A DNA stretch of 64,000 nucleotides, taken from positions 62,001 through 126,000 of the forward strand of contig NZ_MJIG01000003.1 in the NCBI RefSeq assembly GCF_001940245.1, in the 5' to 3' direction. The notes beneath the pieces are model-generated. The model was not told the origin of the DNA. It searched no databases and saw only the letters and a program-made list of their open reading frames with translations. This stretch comes from Anaerostipes sp. 992a (GTDB lineage Bacteria > Bacillota > Clostridia > Lachnospirales > Lachnospiraceae). The translations under genes and the position numbers were made by a program. Each line of letters starts with the position of its first letter. The first letter of the stretch is position 1. Below are positions 45,201 to 55,840 of this stretch, one piece after another.

Positions 45201-45269
45201 ATACTTAAGGGGTAGGGAAAAATCCAAAGATAATTTCCCGCGCACAAGATAAAAGAAGGGAAGATAGTT

Positions 45270-45632
45270 ATGGGCAGAATTTATGAAAATAAAGTAACAG
45301 ATTTAGGAAATCAGGTAGAGGCATTTATGGATGAAGGGATGTTCATTCTTTTTGGAGAGAATGCTCCAGATACATTAAAGGAATTTTGTTATACCATGAG
45401 TGTAAATCCAGTGAATGGAACTCTTTCATCAGGGCAGAAGCTGATTATTGATGATGTTTCTTATGAAATTACAGCAGTGGGGAGTCTGGCCCAGAAGAAT
45501 CTTGAAGCTTTGGGACATTTAACCATTGTATTTAATGAAGCAACAGAAGCTGGTCTTCCTGGAAGTATTTGTGTGGAAGCAAAACCAGTTCCAACATTAG
45601 TCGTTGGAAGTGAGATCATAATTGAAGAGTAA
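45270..45632 (+). CDS. srlB: PTS glucitol/sorbitol IIA-like protein lacking the phosphohistidine
   Basis: A 120-residue homologue of SrlB (GutB): MGRIYENKVTDLG start, FGENAPDTLKEFCY, ITAVGSLAQKNLEALGHLTIVF. In enterobacterial SrlB the phosphorylated histidine lies in a CFIHCH segment near residue 43; here the same position reads CYTMSV, without histidine. The only histidine in the whole protein is in LGHLT near residue 89. Phosphate transfer from HPr to SrlE through this protein is therefore doubtful. The comparison uses remembered E. coli sequence. Confidence 0.8.
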   Translation: MGRIYENKVTDLGNQVEAFMDEGMFILFGENAPDTLKEFCYTMSVNPVNGTLSSGQKLIIDDVSYEITAVGSLAQKNLEALGHLTIVFNEATEAGLPGSICVEAKPVPTLVVGSEIIIEE

Positions 45633-45648
45633 GGTATATTTATATATG

Positions 45649-45679
45649 GAAGAATTGTTTGTAAGACAATTCTTCTTTT
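45649..45679 (+). terminator. Terminator of the PTS operon
   Basis: GAAGAATTGT and ACAATTCTTC form a perfect 10-base-pair stem, loop TTGTAAG, then TTTT. Confidence 0.85.
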
Positions 45680-45705
45680 GCTATTTACAGATATAAGGAG
45701 AATTT

Positions 45706-46356
45706 ATGATAAAAGCAGTGATATTCGATATGGATGGACTGATGTTCGATACAGAACGACTGGCAGTGCCTACATGGCAGAGGATTTCCAGAGAACTGGG
45801 GTATGAGATGCCTGCTGAATTTGTGATCAACATGTTTGGGAGGAGCGTATCTGCTATTTCTGCTGATATTAAGAAGACGTTTGGAGAGGAATTCGACACA
45901 GAGCTTGGTTGGAAGCTTCGGAAACAATATGTGACAGAGTGGATTGATAAACACGGTGTTCCATTGAAGCCAGGATTAAAAGAATTGTTGAAATATATCA
46001 GACAAAAGGGATTAAAAACGGCCATTGCTACTTCTACGGATTTGCATCTGGTGGAACATTATTTGAATCTTTCTGGGCTAACAGATTATTATGATGGAAT
46101 TGTGACAGGTCAGATGGTGGCACAGGGAAAGCCAGCACCGGATATTTATCAGAAGGCTGCTCGGGTCATAAGCGTGAATCCAAAGGATTGTTTGGCTTTG
46201 GAAGATGCACCTGCTGGAATTCGATCAGCAAAGGCTGCAGGAATGCAGGTAATCATGGTGCCGGATATGGTAGAACCTACGAAAGAGCTTAAAAATATTA
46301 TGACAAAAGAATGTCAGAGCCTGCATGAAGTGATTTCTTTTATCGAAGAAACGTAA
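45706..46356 (+). CDS. HAD-superfamily hydrolase, beta-phosphoglucomutase-like
   Basis: A 216-residue HAD phosphatase/mutase of subfamily IA. The nucleophile motif IFDMDGLMFDTE is at residues 5-16, ATSTD is motif II (near 107), GKPAPDIY is motif III (near 143), and LEDAPAGIRSAKAAGM is motif IV (near 166). The cap domain is helical. It probably removes phosphate from a small sugar phosphate. It starts right behind the PTS terminator and may be expressed with the guaB region. Confidence 0.86.
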   Translation: MIKAVIFDMDGLMFDTERLAVPTWQRISRELGYEMPAEFVINMFGRSVSAISADIKKTFGEEFDTELGWKLRKQYVTEWIDKHGVPLKPGLKELLKYIRQKGLKTAIATSTDLHLVEHYLNLSGLTDYYDGIVTGQMVAQGKPAPDIYQKAARVISVNPKDCLALEDAPAGIRSAKAAGMQVIMVPDMVEPTKELKNIMTKECQSLHEVISFIEET

Positions 46357-46378
46357 CAAAAAAGTAGGATTTTTGTCG

Positions 46379-46407
46379 TTGACAAGCGAATCCCTTTTTG
46401 TTATAGT
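46379..46407 (+). promoter_or_regulatory. Strong promoter of guaB
   Basis: Consensus TTGACA (46379-46384) and TATAGT (46402-46407) with a 17-base spacer, 53 bases before the start. Confidence 0.85.
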
Positions 46408-46453
46408 AAATAACAATACACATAAACAGTTGAAATTGATGAAAGTGAGGTAA

Positions 46454-47911
<1,458 letters not shown>

Positions 47912-47931
47912 TCAATTTGAAGAATAATCGG

Positions 47932-47968
47932 AAAGCCTCATGATAAGTATTATCATGGGGCTTTTTAT
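47932..47968 (+). terminator. Terminator of guaB
   Basis: AAAGCCTCATGATA and TATCATGGGGCTTT (one wobble) around AGTAT, followed by TTTT. Confidence 0.85.
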
Positions 47969-48102
47969 GTAATAAAAAACCGTCCAGGATGGATATGAGA
48001 TGCTTGATTCTAAATTTGAAATATGATACATTATAAGTTAAAGCGAGTGGAAATGGTCAGTGTATAGAGACCAAAGGATATCAGGAGTACAAGGAGAAAG
48101 AA

Positions 48103-51100
48103 ATGATAGAAAAATTTAGTGTTCGAAAACCATTTACTATCATAGTAGCGGTTATATTAGTGTTGATACTGGGAATTGTTTCTTTTACAAAGATGCAGAC
48201 GGATCTTCTTCCAAATATGAATCTACCGTATGTGATGGTTATGACAACATACGGAGGTGCGGCACCGGAAGCTGTAGAAGAGACAGTCACAAAGACGGTA
48301 GAGCAGAGTCTGGCCAGTGTCAGTGGATTGAAAAATATGACTTCCCAGTCCAGTGAGAATCTATCCATTGTTGCGTTGGAATTTGAGGGTGATACCAATA
48401 TGGATTCAGCAACCATTGATATCAGAGAGAACCTGGATATGATCTCAGACCAGTTTCCGGACGAAGTTGGTAATCCGACAATCATGAAGATCAGCATGGA
48501 TATGATGCCAGTATTGGTTACGGCCATTGATTCAGATAAAATGGAAGCAGGGGAGCTCTCTCAATATGTAGAAAAGACATTAAAGCCATCATTGGAATCT
48601 GTAAATGGAGTGGCTTCCGTATCAACAGCAGGGTTATTGGATGAAAATATCAATGTTATTATTAATGAAGAAAAGATTTCAAAATTGAATAACAAAATTC
48701 AAAAAGCCATTAATGGTGAATTTGATGAAGCAGATGCTAAATTAGATGAAGCAGAAAGTAAAGTAGAGGAAGCAAAGAACAAACTGGATTCTCAGCGGAC
48801 ATCTGCCAATCAGCAGCTGGCAAAAGCCAAAAAGGCATTAAATGATGCCCAGTTAAGTGCGACGGAAAAGGAAATTCAAATTACTAGCTCAAAGCTGACG
48901 CTGCAATCTAAGATTGAGGAAGCAAAGGCACAGAAAAAGCAGCTGGAAGCTACAATTTCAAAATTAAAGAAGCAGCTGGAAAAGCTGGTAGACGCAGGAA
49001 TGGGAGATTCTGATGAAGCAAAGGCTTTAAAGACGGAAATCGCCGGTTATCAGAGTACGGTAAAGACATTAAATAACACCATCAAAAGTTTGAATAAGCA
49101 GGTATCCAATCTAAGTAGTGCCTTAAAGCAGATCAAGAGTGGGCAAAAGACGATTACTTCCAAGATCCAGACCTTGGATCAGCAGTCTCTGGATACAACG
49201 GGCAAGCTAAACAGCGCAGAGATTTCTCTTTCATCTAGTAGCAGCAAGATAGAATCACAGAGGGAGCAGCTGGATCAGGCAAGAGAAGAAGCACTGGCAG
49301 CGGCTAATATGTCAAAAACAATAACGGTTGACACGGTAAAAAGTCTGCTGCAGGCACAGAATTTTGAAATGCCTGCCGGATATATTACAGAGGATAACGT
49401 ACAGTATCTGGTTCGCGTGGGGGATAAAGTAACCAGCCAGAAAGAGTTGGAGGACATGGTCCTGCTGGATGTGGGAGTGGATGGAATCAATCCAATTCGT
49501 CTGCGTGATGTGGCAGATGTGGCAGTGGTTAACAATGCAGCTGATACATACTGTAAAGTAAATGAGAATGACGGGATTCTTCTGTCCATCCAGAAGCAAT
49601 CTACCTATTCTGCTGCTCAGGTATCCGATTCGATTACAAAGAAATTGGATCAATTAAAGTCCGCGAAGAAAGGTCTGCATTATACGAATTTAATGGATCA
49701 GGGAATTTATATTGATATGATCGTGGATTCTGTACTGCATAATCTGATTTATGGTGCAATTCTGGCGATGATCATCTTATTCCTGTTTTTGAAAGATATC
49801 AGACCAACACTGGTGATTTCTTTCTCCATACCGATCAGTGTAATATTTGCACTGGTACTGATGTATTTTACCGGAATTACGTTGAATATTATATCTCTAT
49901 CAGGACTGGCTCTTGGAGTCGGTATGCTGGTCGATAACTCTATCGTAGTAATTGAGAATATTTATCGACTGAGAAAAGATGGTATGGATGTAAAGGAAGC
50001 GGCAGTAGAAGGTGCCAGAGGTGTAGGAGGAGCCATTACAGCTTCTACCTTAACGACAATATCTGTATTTTTGCCAATTGTATTTACGACGGGGCTTACG
50101 AGAGAGCTGTTTACCGACATGGCATTGACCATTGGATTTTCACTGACGGCCAGCTTGATTGTTGCGGTTACTGTTGTACCGATGATGGCATCAGGGGTAC
50201 TTAGCAAAGTATCATCAAAGGAAAATCGTCTGATCGACCGTGTAAAAGAAGTTTATATAAAGGGAATGGATAAGCTCTTAGGCAAGCGTGTGATCGTGCT
50301 TGTCGTAACAGCAGCGTTATTTGCAGGAAGTGTCTGGGGAATCTCCAAGAAAGGATTTTCTTTGTTCCCAGATATGGAAAGTACACAGATGAGTATGACT
50401 TTGACAATGCCGGAGGGTTCCAGTCAGGAAGAAATGGTGGATATGTCCAATGCTGTAATTTCCAAAGTACTGGAAATCAAAGATGTTGAGAAGATTGGAA
50501 GCATGCAGAATAGCGGTACAGGCATGATGTCTGCAGGAGGCAGTTCCACTGGAGAAAAATCTGTGACTATGTATGTAATGTTAAAAGAAGATAAGCAATT
50601 GACCAATAAGCAGATTCAAAAGAAGATTGAAGAGAAAACAAAAGATTTTGGCTGTGAGCTGGATATCAGTGGAAGCAATATGGATATGGGAGCAGTTGCT
50701 GGAACTGGCATTTCGGTTAGCGTGAAGGGAACGGACATGGATGAGCTAAGAGAAATCGCTGACCAGGTAGCAGAAGTAATTACGAAGACGAAAGGAAGCA
50801 CAGAGGTTTCCAATGGACAGGAAGAGACCACGGATGAGGTTCATATTGTAGTAGATAAGAAAAAAGCGGTACAAAATGGTCTGACCGTTGCTCAGGTTTA
50901 TCAGGCAATTTCTGCTGAACTGGCAGAAGGAACTACAGCAACTACAGTGACTCAGGGAGAAGATACTTACGATGTGATCGTGGAGAAGAATTCTTCTTAT
51001 GCTGCATCGAGAGAGAAATTGAAGAAGATGAAGATTTCTGCAACCTTTGCAGGAGAAGAAAAAGAAGTACCATTGACATCGATTGCTTCCGTTCAGGCTT

Positions 51101-51948
51101 CTGATAGTCTCTCCAGTATTTCCAGAGAAAATCAGACACGATATATTAACGTAACGGCAGGGGTAAAGGATGGATATAATCCTACCTTATTAAGTGATAA
51201 GATTGAAAAGAAACTGGATAAGATAGATCTTCCAAAAGGTTATAGTCTGGAGATGGGGGGAGAAGCAGAATCCGTATACGAGATGATGAAACAGCTGGCG
51301 CTAATGTTGGTGCTTGCCATTGCATTTATGTATTTGATCATGGTTGCACAGTTCCAGTCTCTACTGTCACCATTTATTATCCTATTTACCATACCATTGG
51401 CATTTACAGGAGGATTAATCGGTCTGTTGATAGCAGGTATGGACTTAAGTGTGATTGCAATGATTGGTTTTGTAATGCTTTCTGGTATTATTGTAAACAA
51501 TGGGATTGTTTTGGTGGATACGATCAATCAGTTGAGGGAAGCAGGATATGAAAAGGATGATGCCATTGTTACAGCAGGTGCCATGCGTATTCGTCCGATT
51601 TTTATGACAGCATTGACAACGATTCTTGGATTATCCACAATGGCAGTCGGCGTAGGCATGGGTTCCGAGATGTCACAGCCTATGGCAGTTGTAACTATTG
51701 GCGGATTGATTTACGGTACGTTGCTGACCTTGCTTGTGATTCCATGTATTTATAGCCTGATGATGAGGGAAAAAGATTCTGATGGACGTCACAGAAGAGA
51801 AGGAGAAATAAAATCCAGGTGGAATATAAAAGAACGTTTCGATTTTGGAGGCTGGAAAGAACGATTGAATAATTTAAAATCCAAGAAACATCAATCAGAG
51901 ACGGAAGATTCATCAAATGCAAAAACATCGTCTGAACCAGAAGAGTAA
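48103..51948 (+). CDS. RND-family transporter with coiled-coil insertion
   Basis: A 1281-residue protein of the AcrB-like RND superfamily (usual length about 1030-1050). It has the N-terminal FSVRKPFTIIVAV helix, porter domains, ten or more further membrane helices and the GMLVDNSIVVIENIYRLRK motif (near 607-625) with proton-relay aspartate. Between the porter segment INEEKISKL (near 187) and VKSLLQAQN (near 408) lies an inserted alpha-helical coiled coil of about 210 residues (Ala/Glu/Lys-rich). A cytoplasmic basic/acidic tail follows the last helix. No membrane-fusion protein or TolC gene is linked. Substrate unknown. Confidence 0.88.
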   Translation: MIEKFSVRKPFTIIVAVILVLILGIVSFTKMQTDLLPNMNLPYVMVMTTYGGAAPEAVEETVTKTVEQSLASVSGLKNMTSQSSENLSIVALEFEGDTNMDSATIDIRENLDMISDQFPDEVGNPTIMKISMDMMPVLVTAIDSDKMEAGELSQYVEKTLKPSLESVNGVASVSTAGLLDENINVIINEEKISKLNNKIQKAINGEFDEADAKLDEAESKVEEAKNKLDSQRTSANQQLAKAKKALNDAQLSATEKEIQITSSKLTLQSKIEEAKAQKKQLEATISKLKKQLEKLVDAGMGDSDEAKALKTEIAGYQSTVKTLNNTIKSLNKQVSNLSSALKQIKSGQKTITSKIQTLDQQSLDTTGKLNSAEISLSSSSSKIESQREQLDQAREEALAAANMSKTITVDTVKSLLQAQNFEMPAGYITEDNVQYLVRVGDKVTSQKELEDMVLLDVGVDGINPIRLRDVADVAVVNNAADTYCKVNENDGILLSIQKQSTYSAAQVSDSITKKLDQLKSAKKGLHYTNLMDQGIYIDMIVDSVLHNLIYGAILAMIILFLFLKDIRPTLVISFSIPISVIFALVLMYFTGITLNIISLSGLALGVGMLVDNSIVVIENIYRLRKDGMDVKEAAVEGARGVGGAITASTLTTISVFLPIVFTTGLTRELFTDMALTIGFSLTASLIVAVTVVPMMASGVLSKVSSKENRLIDRVKEVYIKGMDKLLGKRVIVLVVTAALFAGSVWGISKKGFSLFPDMESTQMSMTLTMPEGSSQEEMVDMSNAVISKVLEIKDVEKIGSMQNSGTGMMSAGGSSTGEKSVTMYVMLKEDKQLTNKQIQKKIEEKTKDFGCELDISGSNMDMGAVAGTGISVSVKGTDMDELREIADQVAEVITKTKGSTEVSNGQEETTDEVHIVVDKKKAVQNGLTVAQVYQAISAELAEGTTATTVTQGEDTYDVIVEKNSSYAASREKLKKMKISATFAGEEKEVPLTSIASVQASDSLSSISRENQTRYINVTAGVKDGYNPTLLSDKIEKKLDKIDLPKGYSLEMGGEAESVYEMMKQLALMLVLAIAFMYLIMVAQFQSLLSPFIILFTIPLAFTGGLIGLLIAGMDLSVIAMIGFVMLSGIIVNNGIVLVDTINQLREAGYEKDDAIVTAGAMRIRPIFMTALTTILGLSTMAVGVGMGSEMSQPMAVVTIGGLIYGTLLTLLVIPCIYSLMMREKDSDGRHRREGEIKSRWNIKERFDFGGWKERLNNLKSKKHQSETEDSSNAKTSSEPEE

Positions 51949-52098
51949 GAAAGGAACACTTTGTCTGTATGTGAATAAATGTGCAGATAAAACACCGGCA
52001 CATATTTTCTTATAGAAGATGAAAAAGAAGCATGTTATAATAAGCATATCGGTAGGATAGATAGTTGACTACGATAAGTGGTAGAAGGATGAGCAGGA

Positions 52099-52134
52099 AG
52101 AGTGTTGTGTTTGATCGGTCACAGCACTCTTTTT
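52099..52134 (+). terminator. Terminator between the RND gene and rluF
   Basis: AGAGTGTTGTG and CACAGCACTCT form an 11-base-pair stem (one G-T pair) with a 10-base loop, then TTTT. A weaker ATGTGC/GCACAT hairpin lies earlier at 51979-52003. Confidence 0.82.
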
Positions 52135-52140
52135 GTGTGA

Positions 52141-52169
52141 TTGCATTTCTGGTTGTGATTCGCTATAAT
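52141..52169 (+). promoter_or_regulatory. Promoter of the rluF-ligA-metA group
   Basis: TTGCAT (52141-52146) and TATAAT (52164-52169) with a 17-base spacer, 29 bases before the start. Confidence 0.75.
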
Positions 52170-52197
52170 GATATTAAATTTAATCTGGGGGATGCAT

Positions 52198-52929
52198 ATG
52201 AAGAAAAAATTTACCTTTGAGACAATTCGATTAAATAAATATATGAGTGATGCAGGCATTTGTTCTAGAAGGCAGGCGGATATTTTTATTCAAGATGGTC
52301 TGGTTACGGTAGATGGTAAGGTTGCTGTACCAGGAATGAAGGTGACGAAGAATCAGGATGTGCGGTTTCAGGGCAAGCCAGTAGAGTTGATCGAAGAACT
52401 GGAACTGATCGCATTCAATAAGCCGCGGGGAATTGTTTGTACAGCACAGAAGCGGGAAAAGGATAATATCATTGATTTTATCAACTACCATACGAAGATT
52501 TATCCTATCGGAAGATTGGATAAGGATTCAGAGGGCCTGATTCTTTTAACCAATGATGGAGAGATTTCCAACCGCATCCAGAAGGCCAGATATTATCATG
52601 AAAAGGAATATATTGTGACTGTCGATAAGCCGGTTACGATTGAATTTTTATACGGTATGCGGAATGGCGTGCCGATTTTGAATACGGTTACGCGAAAATG
52701 TAGAGTGAGGAAGCTGAGTAAAAATCAATTTTCGATTATATTGACGCAGGGATTGAATCGCCAGATCAGGCGAATGTGTGAATATTTCGGATATCGTGTA
52801 CTGAATTTAAAACGTGTACGTATTATGGATATTGAATTGGGCAAATTAAAGACAGGTACGTATCGAAAATTAACGAAGAATGAGATTAATAAATTGAAAA
52901 AGGAGCTTTTCAATGAGCCAGATAACTAG
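52198..52929 (+). CDS. 23S rRNA pseudouridine synthase, RluF/RsuA type
   Basis: A 243-residue RNA-modifying enzyme. An S4-type RNA-binding domain (about 5-60, RLNKYMSDAGICSRRQADIF) precedes the catalytic GRLDKDSEGLILLTNDGE (near 107-124), in which the Asp is the nucleophile. RQIRRMCEYFGY is the C-terminal signature. The ATG at 52198 is best spaced from the GGGG site; an ATG at 52192 overlaps it. It overlaps ligA by 17 bases, giving translational coupling. The exact uridine modified is not certain (RluF or RluB-like). Confidence 0.86.
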   Translation: MKKKFTFETIRLNKYMSDAGICSRRQADIFIQDGLVTVDGKVAVPGMKVTKNQDVRFQGKPVELIEELELIAFNKPRGIVCTAQKREKDNIIDFINYHTKIYPIGRLDKDSEGLILLTNDGEISNRIQKARYYHEKEYIVTVDKPVTIEFLYGMRNGVPILNTVTRKCRVRKLSKNQFSIILTQGLNRQIRRMCEYFGYRVLNLKRVRIMDIELGKLKTGTYRKLTKNEINKLKKELFNEPDN

Positions 52930-54865
52930 AATGAAAGAGTTGATTCGTCAGCTAAACGAAGCTGGCAAAGCTTATTATCAGGAAAATAGAGAGATTATGA
53001 GCAACTACGAGTATGATCAGAAGTATGATGAATTGGTGGCCCTCGAAAAGGAGACCAATACGGTATTTGCCAATAGTCCTACGATTCATGTTGGGTATGA
53101 ATTACTGACAGAACTGGAGAAAGAACCTCATGAATCACCAATGCTCTCTCTGGATAAGACAAAGGATGTGAGAGCACTTGCTGACTGGCTGGATGATCAG
53201 GATGGAATTCTGTCCTGGAAGCTGGATGGACTGACGATTGTCTTGACCTATGAAGGTGGAAGCTTAGTAAAAGCAGTTACCAGAGGAAATGGACAGGTGG
53301 GTGAGGTCATAACGAACAATGCGAGGACATTTCAAAATCTGCCAGCCCATATTGATTTTGATGGAAAACTGGTGTTGAGAGGAGAAGCGATTATTCGATA
53401 TTCGGATTTTGAGGCTATGAATGCCAGCATTCAGGAAGTGGATGCAAAGTATAAGAATCCAAGAAACCTTTGCAGTGGTTCTGTGAGACAGTTGAATAAT
53501 GAAGTGACGGCCAGAAGAAAGGTGCAGTTTTATGCATTTCATTTGGTAAGTGCAGAGGGAGTTGTGCTTCCCAATTCTGTCGAAGAACGTTTTGTGTGGC
53601 TTTCCAGCCTTGGTTTTCAAGTGGTGGAGTATGAACGAGTAACCCGTGATACCATTGCTCAGGCGGTAGAGCACTTTTCACAAAAGATTGGAAAGATGGA
53701 TGAGCCATCTGATGGATTGGTTCTGATCTATGATGATATTGCCTATGGGGAAAGTCTTGGGAGAACAGCCAAGTTTCCGCGGAATTCCATTGCGTTTAAA
53801 TGGGCAGATGAGACAGCTGTGACAAAGCTTTCTTATATTGAATGGAGTCCATCCAGAACTGGATTGATCAATCCGGTAGCGGTATTTGAACCAGTAGAAT
53901 TGGAAGGATCAACGGTAAGTCGTGCCAGTCTTCATAATTTGAGCATCGTAGAGGGGCTGGAATTGGGAGAAGGCGATGAGATCACGGTCTATAAAGCGAA
54001 TATGATCATTCCCCAGGTGGCCGAAAATCATACCAGAAGTAATACCATTGTTCCAGTTGCCTATTGTCCGGCCTGCGGTGGAGAGACTGTGGTAAAGGAA
54101 GAGAATGGGGTAAAATCACTGTATTGCTCCAATGAATTTTGCAGTGCTAAGAAGCTAAAGCTTTTTGGACATTTTGTATCCAGAGATGCTATGAATATTG
54201 ATGGAATGTCAGAAGCGACGTTAAATAAGATGATCGAACAGGAACTTTTGACAGAGCTTCCGGATTTATATCGACTAAAAGAAGAAAAGGAAGCTATCGT
54301 TGCGATGGAAGGATTTGGAGAAAAATCCTACGACAATCTGGTAAAATCCATTGAAAAGTCTAGAAATGTATTGCTTCCAAATTTTATTTATGCATTGGGA
54401 ATTTTAAATGTTGGATTGTCTAATGCAAAGCTGATCTGCCGGCATTTCCACTCTGATTGGGAATCCATTAAGAATGCAGATGTAGAAGAACTGATAACGA
54501 TCGATGGAATTGGACAGGTGATTGCAGAATCCATTGTCCATTATTTTGCCAATGAGCATAACCAGAAGATTTTGTCTAAGTTGGAAGAAATCATTACATT
54601 TGAAAAAATGGAAGAAAGCAGTAAAGAAGCAATTTTTGATGGGGTAACATTTGTGATTACCGGAGCCGTTCACCACTTTAAAAATCGAAAGGAAGTAAAA
54701 GCCAAAGTGGAAGAGTTGGGAGGAAAGGTAACCGGATCCGTTACTTCAAAGACAGATTATTTGATCAATAATGATAAAAACAGCAGTTCCTCAAAGAACA
54801 AAAAAGCAAAAGAATTAGGAATTCCAATCATCACGGAGGAACAGTTTATAGATATGATTGGTTAG
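52913..54865 (+). CDS. ligA: NAD-dependent DNA ligase
   Basis: A 650-residue ligase sealing nicks in replication and repair. The adenylation lysine is K103 in LSWKLDGLTIVL; OB-fold, a four-cysteine zinc finger (CPAC ... CSNEFCSAKK), helix-hairpin-helix repeats with AMEGFGEKSYDNL and a C-terminal BRCT domain (FVITGAVHHFKNRKEVK) follow in normal order. It is slightly shorter than E. coli LigA (671). It overlaps the gene before and is 15 bases from metA. Confidence 0.95.
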   Translation: MSQITRMKELIRQLNEAGKAYYQENREIMSNYEYDQKYDELVALEKETNTVFANSPTIHVGYELLTELEKEPHESPMLSLDKTKDVRALADWLDDQDGILSWKLDGLTIVLTYEGGSLVKAVTRGNGQVGEVITNNARTFQNLPAHIDFDGKLVLRGEAIIRYSDFEAMNASIQEVDAKYKNPRNLCSGSVRQLNNEVTARRKVQFYAFHLVSAEGVVLPNSVEERFVWLSSLGFQVVEYERVTRDTIAQAVEHFSQKIGKMDEPSDGLVLIYDDIAYGESLGRTAKFPRNSIAFKWADETAVTKLSYIEWSPSRTGLINPVAVFEPVELEGSTVSRASLHNLSIVEGLELGEGDEITVYKANMIIPQVAENHTRSNTIVPVAYCPACGGETVVKEENGVKSLYCSNEFCSAKKLKLFGHFVSRDAMNIDGMSEATLNKMIEQELLTELPDLYRLKEEKEAIVAMEGFGEKSYDNLVKSIEKSRNVLLPNFIYALGILNVGLSNAKLICRHFHSDWESIKNADVEELITIDGIGQVIAESIVHYFANEHNQKILSKLEEIITFEKMEESSKEAIFDGVTFVITGAVHHFKNRKEVKAKVEELGGKVTGSVTSKTDYLINNDKNSSSSKNKKAKELGIPIITEEQFIDMIG

Positions 54866-54880
54866 GAAGGTGGTCTTAGT

Positions 54881-55798
54881 ATGCCGATTAGAATCGATAA
54901 GGAGTTACCGGCAAAAAAAATTTTAGAAAAGGAAAATGTATTTGTCATGGATATGGAGAGGGCAATCTCACAGGATATTCGTCCATTAGAGATTGTAATC
55001 TTAAATCTGATGCCTACGAAGCAAGATACAGAACTGCATCTGCTCCGAAGCCTGTCTAATACACCATTGCAGATTGACATTACATTTTTACAGACGGAAA
55101 CATATCGCCCACGACATGCTTCCGAATCTCATATGGAGAAGTTTTATATGTTCTTTTCTCAGATCAAGCATAGAAAATTTGATGGAATGATCATTACGGG
55201 AGCACCGCTGGAGCAGATTGAATTTGAAGAGGTGAAGTATTGGGAGGAATTAAAAGAGATTATGGAATGGTCCAAGACTAATGTTACTTCAACACTTCAT
55301 ATTTGCTGGGGAGCGCAGGCTGGACTGTATTATCATTATGGGATTAAGAAGATTTTTCTGGATAAGAAGCTGTCTGGTGTGTACAAGCATTACCCAATAC
55401 ATAAAAAGACACCGTTGGTAAGGGGATTTGATGATATTTTCTATGTACCACATTCTCGCTATACAGCCAGTGATATGGATGCTATCAGGAATTGTAAAGA
55501 ACTGACAATTGTAGGAGAGTCTGTAGAGGCAGGACCATATCTGATTATGAATGAAACGGGAAGTCAGATTTTCGTAACCGGACATCCGGAATATGATGTT
55601 CTGACACTGGATTATGAATATCGACGGGATGTGGCGAAGGGATTAGAAATTGATGTTCCACAGAATTATTATGTGGATGATGATCCGGCTAAGGGACCGA
55701 TCAAATCCTGGAGATGCCATGCCAACATGATGTATACTAATTGGCTGAATTATTATGTATACCAGGCTACGCCATACGATCTGGGTAATCGAAAATAG
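54881..55798 (+). CDS. metA: Homoserine O-acetyltransferase (MetA type)
   Basis: A 305-residue enzyme of methionine synthesis in the MetA (HTS) fold. The nucleophile is C142 in HICWGAQAG, with the His-Glu pair in TGHPEYDVL later. Residue 111, in GAPLEQIEFEEV, is glutamate; published work on Bacillus MetA ties Glu at 111 to acetyl-CoA and Gly to succinyl-CoA, so acetyl transfer is predicted despite the common succinyltransferase label. It is directly downstream of ligA with no SAM riboswitch or T-box in between. Confidence 0.92.
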   Translation: MPIRIDKELPAKKILEKENVFVMDMERAISQDIRPLEIVILNLMPTKQDTELHLLRSLSNTPLQIDITFLQTETYRPRHASESHMEKFYMFFSQIKHRKFDGMIITGAPLEQIEFEEVKYWEELKEIMEWSKTNVTSTLHICWGAQAGLYYHYGIKKIFLDKKLSGVYKHYPIHKKTPLVRGFDDIFYVPHSRYTASDMDAIRNCKELTIVGESVEAGPYLIMNETGSQIFVTGHPEYDVLTLDYEYRRDVAKGLEIDVPQNYYVDDDPAKGPIKSWRCHANMMYTNWLNYYVYQATPYDLGNRK

Positions 55799-55840
55799 AC
55801 CGGATGGATTTTTAAATATATAGTATAAGAGGATGGAAAG

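Noticed and set aside
54866-54880. SAM riboswitch or T-box before metA
   Set aside because: Only 15 bases separate ligA and metA; no leader is possible there.
54881-55798. Homoserine O-succinyltransferase
   Set aside because: Glutamate at residue 111 points to acetyl-CoA as donor.
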